DNA of 64,000 bases from Akkermansia sp. (GTDB lineage: Bacteria; Verrucomicrobiota; Verrucomicrobiia; Verrucomicrobiales; Akkermansiaceae). Both the position numbers and the translations under genes were made by a program. Numbering within the stretch: the stretch's first letter is position 1; each line of letters begins with the position of its first letter. This document shows, one piece after another, positions 42,972 through 54,321 of this stretch. Under the pieces are notes generated by a model that saw nothing but the letters and a program-made list of their open reading frames with translations, ran no database searches and was not told where the DNA came from. The DNA lies in NCBI RefSeq assembly GCF_020860705.1, contig NZ_JAJBTT010000001.1:62001-126000 (forward strand), given 5' to 3'.

Positions 42972-43362
42972 GGTCACCTTCATGAAACCCTCTCCCAGTT
43001 CCGGCTCCTCCATGCAGGGGAGAATGGCCGTCCGGGCCGGACTTGGAGAAAAGCTCATCGTTCCCCTGAACATGAGGGACGGCTCCGCCATCTGCATCGG
43101 CAAGGGGAACAGGGAATTCAATTCCTCATCCCCGCACGGCGCAGGCCGCATCATGTCCCGCAAAAGGGCCAAAGCCAACCTTTCCCTGGAGGAATTCGAG
43201 ACTTCCATGCAGGGTATTTTCTCCACCTGCGTCTCCCCCGCCACGCTGGATGAAGCCCCCATGGCCTACAAGGATGGAGAGAGCGTGCTGGACAACATCC
43301 ACGAAACCGCGGAAATCGTGGAACGCATCAGGCCCGTGTACAACTTCAAGGCTCCCGAATAA
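42972..43362 (+). pseudogene. C-terminal remnant of an RtcB-type RNA ligase
   Basis: The plus frame ending at 43362 encodes the last about 115 residues of an RtcB-family protein: KLIVPLNMRDGSAICIGKGN, SSPHGAGRIMSRKRAK, then TLDEAPMAYKDGESVLDNI and RPVYNFKAPE. Full-length RtcB is about 400-500 residues; the N-terminal three quarters, including most metal ligands, are missing, and the MFS stop (42841) is close upstream. The conserved H-G-A-G-R catalytic segment is retained. The overlapping antisense frame (42855-43262) is a shadow. A terminator follows. Confidence 0.75.
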
Positions 43363-43380
43363 CAGGCGCCCCAACGCCAG

Positions 43381-43416
43381 GCCCCTTCCGGAAAATTTTT
43401 TCCGGAAGGGGCTTTT
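43381..43416. terminator. Bidirectional terminator between rtcB remnant and M60 gene
   Basis: A perfect 15-bp inverted repeat (43381-43395 with 43398-43412) with only two bases between the arms; A/T-rich next to the loop and T-tracts on both strands. It sits between convergent frames. Confidence 0.85.
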
Positions 43417-43435
43417 CCCAATCTCCGGAACCGGA

Positions 43436-45679
43436 TCAGGAGCGCTTGGCGGAATAAATCAGCTTATAGGGTTCCGCGGTCTGAATCGGAATGGCATACA
43501 CCTTGGAGGTATCATTCCATTCCACGCCGGAAACGTCAAACTTCTGGCGGTCATAATACCCCACCACCTTTCCGTTGGTCACTACGCAGAAAGCGGCCGC
43601 ATTCTCCCCATTCCGCACTGTAATCATGCCGTCCTTTTTGGAGGCGCTCACGGACGGGCTGAGCTTGGCGTTCTGCTTGTATTTGGTCCAATAACCGTTG
43701 AGCTGGGAACCATGCAGTTTCTGTCCCCACAAATCAACCGTCTTCCCATGCTGATGCAGGAAGGCGATGCGGAATTTCGGCTTGGGGTACCGCTTGGCGG
43801 CGATCCGGGCCTTGGAGGCGCGGGCCATTTCCTCCGTCATCTTGAAACTGTACTCCCCATACTGGTTCCCTTTGTGGTCAATCGGCACGAACCAATTGAA
43901 AATTTCAAAGTCCTCTGTAAAGTCCGTCCTGCTGACATTGCAAATGCGCTCATACAGGGCCAGATGGGCCTCGGAAACCTCATACGCCTGAGTGGAAAGA
44001 GGCTTGCGGCGCAATGATTCAAAGAGCGTAGGATAAAATTCCGGATTGATTCCCAGCTTATGGAAATACAGGTAAAAGGAATATTGGGCAAATCCCCACT
44101 TGGCCCAGCCGTTCAAATCATGGAACGGCATGCCCTTCACCGCCTCTGAAAGCAGGTACTTGCACGGGTTTTCCATGTCTGAGGCCAGTTCATTGCCATT
44201 GATGGGATTGGTTACCTGGTCCAAGATCAACTGGGCGAAGAAGTTATTGGAGCTTTCAGACATGCTGCGCCAGTTGAACGGATGCTGGTAGCAGTGGCCG
44301 ATTTCATGCCCTATTCCCCAGAGGCGGTTCCCCTGAAGAACGCCGGGGGCGAGCACTTCATTTTTCAGCGTATTTCCCTGATTCCCGACGCTGTAGCCGC
44401 AGTAATACCAAGTGGCAAACATATGGGCGCCGCCTTCTACGGAAACCCCAAGCTGCCGGTTGTTATGCGGCTGGGGATATTTGTCAAAGCCCATGATTTT
44501 CCACATGGCCCTGACGCTCTCATCCCACACCTTGACGGATTTCGTGATGGAATCCGGGCTGTAAGCCTTCAGATATTCCGTGTGGAGGATCATCATGGCA
44601 TTCCGCCCCACGATGTCGAACATGCTGTGGGGGGCCTTGCTGATCATGCGCTTCCAGTCCTTGTCCGTGTGCCTGGTCACGTCAAAATATCCGTTCACAA
44701 TCCCGCTGCCCAGGGGGATGTGCACCGTCACGGGCTTCTTGGGCGTGCTGATATCGGTGTGATACATCACATAAAGCAAGCCCGAACGGTTGATTTTGAC
44801 TTTGTTTACTCCTTCATTCAGGGGATAGGTGGAAGACTCGATCCCCGCCGGGGAAACGGAAGCCAGTCCAATCTCTTCTCCATGGGTGGGCCCCACGAAT
44901 ACAAGGATTTCGTCTCCCGCCTCCGCCACAATTCCGGTGGGATTGTCAAACTTGTTCAGGGCGTTGATGTTTCTCACCTTGGCGGCAAACTCCGGATGGC
45001 TGTAAGCCTTGTAGGATGCAATGCGGAATTCCTTGTCCTCATAGGCGCCGGATTTCACTTTCCGCGCGATCATCTGCAAAAACTCCGGCAGCGCCTTGAG
45101 ATCCGCCAGGGTGCACCTGGGATTGATGGAAGAGCAGCTCGTGTCCCGGAACACTTTCAGCAATTGACGGTTGAGCGGGGATTCCGTCTTTTTGTAAAAA
45201 CCAATCTCCCGCACGGTAAACGCCGGGGAGGCTCCTTCAGGGTAATCAACCGCCACCTTGATTTTCTGAACTTTCTGAAGAGGGTTTTTAAATCTGATGA
45301 TCTTGGAGCCGCCGAGATCGAACTTTCCAAGGTTCTTCCACGATGAACCGATCATGGCGGATACGGAAACCTCATTGAAATTGGCTCCGGAAAAGGTGAT
45401 GTAGTTAATGGTATCCGGCGCTTCAAACACAAATTCCCCTTCCACATGCCGCGCTCCGGGAACATGCCAGTTGGCGGATTCCAGAGAACCGTCCACCGCC
45501 TGCTTTACGGAATGGTTCCCGGAATAGGGGGGCTGAGGGGAAGAAGCCTCCTTTACTTGAAGCAGGATGTCCTCCGGAACATCCAGTGAAGGATATTTTT
45601 CCGCAAAGGACATATTCGCGGTAAACATTAAAAAAACGAAAAATAAAAAAAACGGAGATAAAATCGGATCCCTTCTCAT
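43436..45679 (-). CDS. M60-like (enhancin/mucinase-type) secreted zinc peptidase
   Basis: A 747-residue exported protein with a signal peptide (about 1-26). Residues 50-165 resemble an F5/8-type discoidin (CBM32-like) sugar-binding domain: NHSVKQAVDGSLESANWHVPG. The catalytic M60 domain contains the gluzincin motif H-E-I-G-H (His458-His462) with the third ligand Glu475 in MSESSNN, spacing HEXXH-x12-E as the family requires. M60 peptidases cleave O-glycosylated proteins such as mucins, and several Akkermansia members act on mucin. C-terminal residues 630-747 appear to be a beta-rich accessory domain. No lipobox is seen. Confidence 0.9.
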   Translation of the reverse strand: MRRDPILSPFFLFFVFLMFTANMSFAEKYPSLDVPEDILLQVKEASSPQPPYSGNHSVKQAVDGSLESANWHVPGARHVEGEFVFEAPDTINYITFSGANFNEVSVSAMIGSSWKNLGKFDLGGSKIIRFKNPLQKVQKIKVAVDYPEGASPAFTVREIGFYKKTESPLNRQLLKVFRDTSCSSINPRCTLADLKALPEFLQMIARKVKSGAYEDKEFRIASYKAYSHPEFAAKVRNINALNKFDNPTGIVAEAGDEILVFVGPTHGEEIGLASVSPAGIESSTYPLNEGVNKVKINRSGLLYVMYHTDISTPKKPVTVHIPLGSGIVNGYFDVTRHTDKDWKRMISKAPHSMFDIVGRNAMMILHTEYLKAYSPDSITKSVKVWDESVRAMWKIMGFDKYPQPHNNRQLGVSVEGGAHMFATWYYCGYSVGNQGNTLKNEVLAPGVLQGNRLWGIGHEIGHCYQHPFNWRSMSESSNNFFAQLILDQVTNPINGNELASDMENPCKYLLSEAVKGMPFHDLNGWAKWGFAQYSFYLYFHKLGINPEFYPTLFESLRRKPLSTQAYEVSEAHLALYERICNVSRTDFTEDFEIFNWFVPIDHKGNQYGEYSFKMTEEMARASKARIAAKRYPKPKFRIAFLHQHGKTVDLWGQKLHGSQLNGYWTKYKQNAKLSPSVSASKKDGMITVRNGENAAAFCVVTNGKVVGYYDRQKFDVSGVEWNDTSKVYAIPIQTAEPYKLIYSAKRS

Positions 45680-45831
45680 AAACTACATAGTGCCTGGTGG
45701 CATTATACATGATTTACAGCGTTTTCTTTCATGTTTTTCATGTTATGGCGTAAAATCCCTTCACGGGACAACCGGAATTCACATCTTTTTCACCATCCAG
45801 TTCTTGATGGACCCCCACGGAACATTATGCC

Positions 45832-46326
45832 ATGTTATCTTTCATGAACGGAAGACGGTCCCGTCATCAATCAGGAAACAAGCCGGGCAAATGGATTGCC
45901 GTCCTGGCCGTTCCCCTCTTTCTTCTGGGAACGGGGCTATTCTCCTTTTTGTGGAACGTTCCGCTGAATACACTGAGACCCGCTTATTCCGCTCCCACAC
46001 CTCCCGTCATTCTTGTCAGGAACAGTTCTTCCCCGGAAAATCATGCCACGGCCCTGGACCCTTCCTTCCTGGCCGGCATCCAGCCTTTCCTGGAACACTA
46101 TGCGGGATCCGTCAGCAACGCCGGGCACCTTGACTTCACCACCCATGCCCCGCAGGAAGTGGAAATACGGATGGACGGACTCTCCATTGGATTGAGCCCC
46201 TCCCTGGCGGTTTTCAATTTCCACACCAGGTACGGGTTCAGCATGCAGACGAGCAGAAAACCGGACGCCGCCGACCGGGCGGTATATCAATGGCTGAAAA
46301 ATATGATGCGGGCGGAAGGTCCCTGA
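45832..46326 (+). CDS. Small membrane-anchored protein of unknown function
   Basis: A 164-residue protein with a basic N-terminus (GRRSRHQSGNKPGK) and one hydrophobic helix at about residues 22-42, followed by a soluble C-terminal part with no known motif; this predicts N-in, periplasmic orientation. ATG 45832 may be replaced by ATG 45844 (M-N-G-R-R). The intergenic 150 bp to the divergent M60 gene are AT-rich. It ends 150 bp before msrAB and may be independent. Confidence 0.55.
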   Translation: MLSFMNGRRSRHQSGNKPGKWIAVLAVPLFLLGTGLFSFLWNVPLNTLRPAYSAPTPPVILVRNSSSPENHATALDPSFLAGIQPFLEHYAGSVSNAGHLDFTTHAPQEVEIRMDGLSIGLSPSLAVFNFHTRYGFSMQTSRKPDAADRAVYQWLKNMMRAEGP

Positions 46327-46341
46327 GAACCAGGGGAAATG

Positions 46342-46369
46342 TTGACACAAGCATCGAACGGTATAGACT
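46342..46369 (+). promoter_or_regulatory. Candidate promoter of msrAB
   Basis: Consensus TTGACA (46342-46347) and TAGACT (46364-46369), 16 bp apart. The start would be about 100 nt upstream of ATG 46476. Confidence 0.5.
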
Positions 46370-46475
46370 TTGTACTGTCTAATCCTTCATCTTCCTGGAA
46401 AAGCTGCAGAACGACCAATTCTCCAGCCCGCGGGGCGGATGCCCCCGGACCGGAAGGCCCCTCCATACAGCATTT

Positions 46476-47600
46476 ATGAAACGTATTTATCACGAATCAT
46501 GGACCCTGGCCGGCCTGGCATGCGCCATTCTGGCCGCAATAGCCATGCTCTCCCTGTTTTCCTGCGGGGAAAGAAGCCAGGCAAGCGACAACAAACATCA
46601 TATGGACAACAAGGATTTAAAGACGATTTATCTGGCGGGAGGCTGCTTCTGGGGAGTGGAAAAATTCTTCTCCCTGATTCCCGGCGTCAAGAAAACGGAA
46701 GCCGGGTACGCCAACGGTTCTACAGCCGCACCCACGTATGAAGAAGTCTGCAGGGGGGGTACGGGCCACGCGGAAACGGTAAAAGTGGTTTTTGACCCGG
46801 AAGAACTCAGCCTCCCCTTCCTGCTGGAACAGTATTATTCCATCATTGACCCCGTTTCCGTTAATAAGCAGGGAAACGACAAGGGAGTTCAGTACCGCAC
46901 GGGCATTTATTATACGGATGAAAAGGACAAGCCGGTTATAGACGCATCCGTGAAACGGCTCCAGCAACACTTCAAGCAGCCTCTGGCGATTGAAGTTCAG
47001 CCCCTCCGCCAGTTTTCACGAGCGGAAGAATATCATCAGCACTATCTGGACAACAACCCCGGAGGCTACTGCCACATTCCCCCCTCAAAATTCCAGGCGG
47101 CGGCGCAGGCACGGGAAACCGCACCCGCCTATCGGAAAAAATCGGACGAGGAGCTGCGCCGCATCCTGACCCCCGAGCAATTTGCCGTTACGCGGAACAA
47201 TGCTACGGAACCTGCCTTCCGCAACGAATATTTCAATAACGACAAACCCGGCATTTATGTGGACGTCACGACGGGAGAACCCCTGTTCCTTTCCACGGAC
47301 AAGTTTGATTCCGGCTGCGGCTGGCCCAGCTTCTCCCGGCCCATCAAGGGAGAACTGATTCAGGAAAAGCAGGATCTTTCCCACGGCATGCACCGCACGG
47401 AAGTCCGCAGCAAGACGGGAGACGCCCACTTGGGCCACGTCTTCACGGACGGTCCCAAGGACCGCGGCGGCCTGCGCTACTGCATCAACAGCGCCTCCCT
47501 GAAATTTATTCCGGAACAGGACATGGAGGCACAGGGATATGGAAAATATCTGCCGCAACTGCGCCAGGAAACCGGGAAAACGGAATCCAAGAGTAAATAA
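46476..47600 (+). CDS. msrAB: Exported peptide methionine sulfoxide reductase MsrA-MsrB fusion
   Basis: A 374-residue fusion repairing both S- and R-methionine sulfoxide. The N-terminus is a hydrophobic export signal with a possible lipobox (L-F-S-C, Cys30), so the enzyme is probably periplasmic or lipid-anchored. MsrA starts near residue 50 with the catalytic G-G-C-F-W-G (Cys57). MsrB follows with [14 protein letters not shown] and the catalytic cysteine in [13 protein letters not shown]. It lacks the zinc-binding CxxC pairs, as in zinc-free MsrB forms. It likely protects envelope proteins from oxidants. Confidence 0.92.
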   Translation: MKRIYHESWTLAGLACAILAAIAMLSLFSCGERSQASDNKHHMDNKDLKTIYLAGGCFWGVEKFFSLIPGVKKTEAGYANGSTAAPTYEEVCRGGTGHAETVKVVFDPEELSLPFLLEQYYSIIDPVSVNKQGNDKGVQYRTGIYYTDEKDKPVIDASVKRLQQHFKQPLAIEVQPLRQFSRAEEYHQHYLDNNPGGYCHIPPSKFQAAAQARETAPAYRKKSDEELRRILTPEQFAVTRNNATEPAFRNEYFNNDKPGIYVDVTTGEPLFLSTDKFDSGCGWPSFSRPIKGELIQEKQDLSHGMHRTEVRSKTGDAHLGHVFTDGPKDRGGLRYCINSASLKFIPEQDMEAQGYGKYLPQLRQETGKTESKSK

Positions 47601-48465
47601 CCTTGGGACAAGGGAAGAAGGAGAGCTGCTGCATCTACCAATCATGCACCCGGCAAAGCCCGGAGAGAGCGAACGCCGCCAGATGAAAACCGCGGCATTT
47701 GCTCCCTGCAAGGGTTCCATACGTTAAGCAGAGCCGCAGCCATGCTGTGCCGGGCAGAGAGGCAACAAACAAGATCATCCCCAGCCGTCCGTCATTTTTC
47801 CAAGTTCAGAAAACTTGCAAGACCTTGCGGAATGATAACAGGTTTTAATGAAGTCAACATCATGATCCTGAGTTAATCATGATGTTGACGGACTTGAGCA
47901 AAACCCGCCGTTTTGGCGGTCTGTCCAAGAAATTGGACATGGGCATTCATGGAGATTGCACGATGGGGTGCTCCTGAAGAACAAACGGCCCATCAGTCCC
48001 GGACACACCTGTGTCCAAAAGAAGGCATCCTCCATCCATGCCGCTGCCGATGAATGGAAACCGTCCAACGGACAGCAGAACATGGAGGATTGGGGTTGTC
48101 GGGGCAATACGACTTGCGGCGGAGACCGTTTATCTTCATGCCGTTCATTTGAGATAGCGACGGCCAAATCCGTTTTGTGTTAAAAAAACAAATTTTTTAT
48201 CGCTGATGTCTCATAGATTTCTAAAAACCATCACTTCCGATTGATGAAAACCTTATAATAAAAATAGAAAATATCCTCTTCCTATACCGGATTTCCATCA
48301 CTTGCATAAAAAATGGATGGATGAATATCACGGGCCATGCGGGAATTCGCGGCCCGTATCAACCGTTCCCCTTATCCGGACTTGGCCCCGATAAAACGGA
48401 ATGGCTTTTCCCAAAGTCAATCATCGGCTTAAGCGCAGCGTTCTGGCTGGAAACTTTTCCCCCCT
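47601..48465 (+). other. Hairpin-rich non-coding stretch downstream of msrAB
   Basis: About 865 bp with only short, overlapping and unrecognised frames on both strands (for example 47956-48183 plus and 47877-48167 minus). It contains several perfect inverted repeats: 14 bp with a 9-base loop (47853-47866/47876-47889), CCGCC/GGCGG (47905-47909/47915-47919), TGTCCAA-GAAA-TTGGACA (47922-47939), GGACACACCTGTGTCC (48001-48016), and a 9-bp pair ATCCTCCAT/ATGGAGGAT (48027-48035/48082-48090). After 48184 it becomes AT-rich and shows nothing further. Confidence 0.65.
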
Positions 48466-48888
48466 TTACGGCAAACTCTTCCGCTTGGCCATCTTCACGA
48501 AGCCCATCCATCCGTGCAGCTTTTTCAGCCAGGTCCTCGCGGTGTCCGGTTCAAAATACGCTTCTCCGGCCCATTCCGGAGGATAAAGAATCCTGCTATG
48601 GAATTGCACATGGAATTCCGGGACTATGCTCACTTCCTGAATTTCCAGCAGTCCCGTGGACGCCAGCAATTCATTCAATTCAGTCACATTGCCCTCATGA
48701 ACCAGGAAATCCGTTTCTCCTTCCTCGTCAATAAAAAGCAAATGCTGGTTGCTGTCCACATCAAGGCTGTCCTGTTCCCACCACTCCACAATATACTTCC
48801 ATTCCCCCGCATGCGGCAGTTTTTCCCCATTCAGCTCTTTGAGGAAACTTTGAGTACCGTCCTCTTTCATGATGCAGTCCATCTCCAC
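48466..48888 (-). CDS. Acidic cytoplasmic protein of unknown function
   Basis: A 140-residue protein from ATG 48888 (or the internal M7, 48870), with no signal peptide or membrane segment. It is rich in acidic and aromatic residues, for example EWKYIVEWWEQDSLDVDSNQ and LPHAGEWKY. I recognise no domain. The flanking sequence on both sides is intergenic, so it is probably monocistronic. Codon use looks normal for the region, so I consider it a real gene. Confidence 0.5.
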   Translation of the reverse strand: MEMDCIMKEDGTQSFLKELNGEKLPHAGEWKYIVEWWEQDSLDVDSNQHLLFIDEEGETDFLVHEGNVTELNELLASTGLLEIQEVSIVPEFHVQFHSRILYPPEWAGEAYFEPDTARTWLKKLHGWMGFVKMAKRKSLP

Positions 48889-49028
48889 CGTTCACAGGAA
48901 ACCAGACCCCGCCGTCATGATCATCACGTGGCCTGTCTTTTTTCAAGCTACCATCTTTTCCCGCGGAAACAACCTTCCAAAAAACGGAACGGATTCTTCT
49001 GAAACGGTCTCCCGTCACCTTTCCCGCC

Positions 49029-49604
49029 TTACTGCACAATCGTTACGGGCGTGCCGATTTTAACGGTTTTAAACAGCGGCACGCAGGAAGAGCGGGTCAT
49101 GCGGATACACCCATGCGACTGCGGCGTCTGGAAAACGGGCCCCACGTGCATTCCTATGCCGCTGTCCGTCAACCGCATGAAATAGGGCATGGAGGCGTCG
49201 TACAAATTGGAAACGTGATGCACCGCCTTTTCCGTAATGTGGAAATGCCCCACGGGAGTCCGGTGGGAAGACATACCGAGACATACGGGAAAATCCATGG
49301 CTACTTCATCCCCCACCATCAGCTGTCCCCTCTGGCGTCCGCGGCTGATCACCACGCGCATATTGCCGGAAGCCGCTTTTTTCATGACATCCGGATTCAT
49401 CCACTCATCATGCACCTCCGTATAATCCACTCCGGCCACGACCACTCTTGTATTTGGTCCATAAGAGGTCATGGGCATGGCCACAGGCGCAGTCAGGGGC
49501 ACCATGCGCAAATTCTCTTCCTGCGGTCCTGAACAAGACGCCAGCGTCAACGCGCCTGCCGCCGCCCCTGCAATGATGGACAAGGTTCTTTTTGCATTCA
49601 TCAT
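49029..49604 (-). CDS. L,D-transpeptidase (YkuD family) lipoprotein
   Basis: A 191-residue exported protein with a lipobox (L-A-S-C, Cys24). The YkuD catalytic motif is present: His in S-S-H-R-T-P-V-G-H-F-H, and S-H-G-C-I-R-M with the nucleophilic cysteine. Such enzymes form 3-3 cross-links in peptidoglycan or attach outer-membrane lipoproteins to it. ATG 49604 is one of two adjacent methionines. It lies 119 bp downstream of the DUF2752 gene. Confidence 0.88.
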   Translation of the reverse strand: MMNAKRTLSIIAGAAAGALTLASCSGPQEENLRMVPLTAPVAMPMTSYGPNTRVVVAGVDYTEVHDEWMNPDVMKKAASGNMRVVISRGRQRGQLMVGDEVAMDFPVCLGMSSHRTPVGHFHITEKAVHHVSNLYDASMPYFMRLTDSGIGMHVGPVFQTPQSHGCIRMTRSSCVPLFKTVKIGTPVTIVQ

Positions 49605-49723
49605 CTTTCAATCCTTTCACAGGATTGGACAATGCCGCGAACTCAAGTTCCCTATTTCATGACGCACTCTGTTTACAGCTCCGGCATGAACGGAAGCAAG
49701 GAAAACCGGAAAAAAGCAAGCTG

Positions 49724-50062
49724 TCAGCACAGCGGAATGTTGCGCGCGACAGTGAACAGGACAAGAACAGACACCCCTAGGAGCAATACCCGCATGAATA
49801 CGGTCTTGTCCCGGATGAAAAACAGCGTTCCCAGCCACGCAAGCGTGGGAACCAGCAGCGCATTATACCGCAGAGAATCCACCCAGTGGCCGTGAAGGAG
49901 AGCATGAAGGGCTCTTGTGGAACCACAGCCATAGCAAAGGAACCCGGTTGTCCTGTAAAACAGGCACTCCGGCAGCCAGCCCGATTGTGAGGGATCTCCA
50001 ACCCACAACAGGACGGCGCACGCCAGAGCCAGAATCGCCACATACCATGAGAACGCCTTCAT
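49724..50062 (-). CDS. DUF2752 membrane protein
   Basis: Small integral membrane protein with three predicted helices. The DUF2752 signature is clear: P-E-C-L-F-Y-R-T-T-G-F-L-C-Y-G-C-G-S-T-R-A, followed by LLHGHWVDSLRYNALL. Cys and His residues of the motif are intact. I use ATG 50062 (M-K-A-F-S-W-Y), giving 112 residues; the frame extends to ATG 50134. Function is unknown in the family. The gene just upstream on the same strand is only 76 bp away and also membrane-bound, and such pairs with DUF4190/CD225-type proteins are common. Confidence 0.75.
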   Translation of the reverse strand: MKAFSWYVAILALACAVLLWVGDPSQSGWLPECLFYRTTGFLCYGCGSTRALHALLHGHWVDSLRYNALLVPTLAWLGTLFFIRDKTVFMRVLLLGVSVLVLFTVARNIPLC

Positions 50063-50138
50063 GCACCACAATAAAAAGGATTGCGGAACATGTCCGGCGG
50101 CGCGCCTTGACGCTCCGCACATTGCCTTCCGCACTTTT

Positions 50139-50390
50139 TTAATAGCCGCGCCAGGCCACAGCGCCCAGCATGAACAGAACGCTCACCACGATGGCGATGA
50201 TGCACATCGTCCTGCCGTTGCTGCTTTTCGGATACTTGCTCAGCCCGATAATGCCGAGAATCAGCCCCACCAGGCTGCACAGGACGGAAAAAACAAGAGC
50301 CCAAATAGCCAATGCGTTACTCAGTCTTACAGATTCAGAATTATTTTCCAGATTCATTGATTCATATGGTTTATGTAACAATTGCGACAA
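50139..50390 (-). CDS. Small two-helix membrane protein (DUF4190/CD225-like)
   Basis: An 83-residue protein with two hydrophobic helices separated by a loop: NALAIWALVFSVLCSLVGLI with the glycine-rich ILGIIGLSKYPK and a second helix CIIAIVVSVLFMLG. This fits small DUF4190 or CD225/dispanin-type proteins, whose role is unknown. ATG 50390 or 50354 (M12) are possible starts. It overlaps the operon arrangement with the DUF2752 gene and is divergent from aconitase. Confidence 0.55.
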   Translation of the reverse strand: MSQLLHKPYESMNLENNSESVRLSNALAIWALVFSVLCSLVGLILGIIGLSKYPKSSNGRTMCIIAIVVSVLFMLGAVAWRGY

Positions 50391-50627
50391 AAACTCCCCT
50401 TCCCCCGTTCAACAAAACTCTGTCCTGGCGGTTCTGCAAATTATTCTGAAAACACCTGCGTTGAACTCGTCCGCTTCCCGGCTCTCACGTGAAATTTCCC
50501 ACGGAGGGAACCGGAAAAAATTCCCTCCGTCACACAGAGTCCTTGCCTTATCAAACTTGGCCTGTATAGTACCCGCGACTGCCAGGAGGGCAGCCGCCTG
50601 TTTACAGTTAACCCTCTATTCCGCATC

Positions 50628-53381
<2,754 letters not shown>

Positions 53382-53420
53382 CGCAGCATGGCCGGCTTCT
53401 CCCGGCACAGTCTCCGCTTG

Positions 53421-53459
53421 TACGCAGGCCGCCCTTTTCCGGAAGAGGCGGCCTGCGTA
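53421..53459. terminator. Long inverted repeat after acnA
   Basis: A perfect 13-bp stem (53421-53433 with 53447-53459) whose internal part (CTTTTCC/GGAAGAG) also nearly pairs, making an almost loop-free cruciform of about 20 bp. It lies 39 bp past the acnA stop. There is no strong U-run, so terminator assignment is by position. Confidence 0.55.
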
Positions 53460-53571
53460 GCTTATGCCGCGTCGGGAACGCCTGCAATTTCATGACACGG
53501 CCGGATTAGTTCACTTGAACTAATTCCAAATTCTGCTTGCAATCCATTCGGGCTGTTTCTAGAACAAACAC

Positions 53572-54237
53572 ATGGAATATAGATCTGTCTGGACGGGCTT
53601 TCTTGCCGTATTCACCGCCCTGGCGTTCTGCAGCTGCTCGCAGAACGATAAAATGAGGCCGCCGGCCGTCTCCTTCAAAATTCAAAAAGCCCCCGTAGTT
53701 CCCCGCACGACCAACCAGATGGGCCGTGAAGTGGGCATCCGCGTCTCTTACATGCCCAAAAGCACGTACGCCCGCAGGCACGCGGCCTCCATGCAGCCCC
53801 GCTTCATCACCATCCACAGCACCGCCAACCCCAAGGGAGACGCGCACGCCCACTCCCGTTACCTGAACAGCGGCAAATCCCGCAGTCTGAACTGGCACTT
53901 CACCGTGGACCAGTTCGGGGCCTACCAGCACATCCCCACCACGGAAACAGGCCACCATGCGGACCACTCCGGCCCGGGAGACCAATACTCCGTAGCCATT
54001 GAAATGTGTGAATGCACCACGCACAACCCCGTCGTCATCTACAACAAGACGGCCAAGCTGACCGCCCTGCTGATGATGCGCTACAACGTTCCCCTGCGCA
54101 ACGTGGTGCCTCACAACTACTGGTCCGGCAAAAACTGCCCCGCCCCGCTGATGACCAACGGGCGCCCCGGCTATAAATGGAGCTGGTTCATCTCCCGCGT
54201 GGACTACTACTACCGCTGCCTCCAGGCCGGGAAATAA
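53572..54237 (+). CDS. N-acetylmuramoyl-L-alanine amidase (Amidase_2) lipoprotein
   Basis: A 221-residue exported protein with a lipobox-like A-F-C-S-C (Cys22). The amidase_2 (PGRP-like) domain has zinc ligands in F-I-T-I-H-S-T-A-N-P and H-N-Y-W-S-G-K-N-C-P, the latter containing the conserved lysine and cysteine. SLNWHFTVDQFGAYQHIP and AIEMCEC are typical of the fold. It cleaves the amide bond between MurNAc and L-Ala in peptidoglycan, for remodelling or recycling. The aldo/keto reductase follows after 84 bp. Confidence 0.9.
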   Translation: MEYRSVWTGFLAVFTALAFCSCSQNDKMRPPAVSFKIQKAPVVPRTTNQMGREVGIRVSYMPKSTYARRHAASMQPRFITIHSTANPKGDAHAHSRYLNSGKSRSLNWHFTVDQFGAYQHIPTTETGHHADHSGPGDQYSVAIEMCECTTHNPVVIYNKTAKLTALLMMRYNVPLRNVVPHNYWSGKNCPAPLMTNGRPGYKWSWFISRVDYYYRCLQAGK

Positions 54238-54321
54238 CTTTTCCTGCTCTCCGCAGCGCTGCAACGCATGCCGCATTCATGACAAGGCGCCCTCTTTACC
54301 GTTTCCGGGACAGGGTGCTTC

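Noticed and set aside
42855..43262. 135-codon minus-strand frame over the rtcB remnant
   Set aside because: The plus strand shows conserved RtcB C-terminal sequence, so the minus frame is a shadow.
47821..48100. CRISPR array from the repeated hairpins
   Set aside because: The inverted repeats differ in sequence and length, with no regular direct repeat-spacer pattern or cas genes.
47956..48183. Short frames in the msrAB downstream desert as genes
   Set aside because: Unrecognised, overlapped on both strands, and interrupted by exact hairpins; kept as non-coding.
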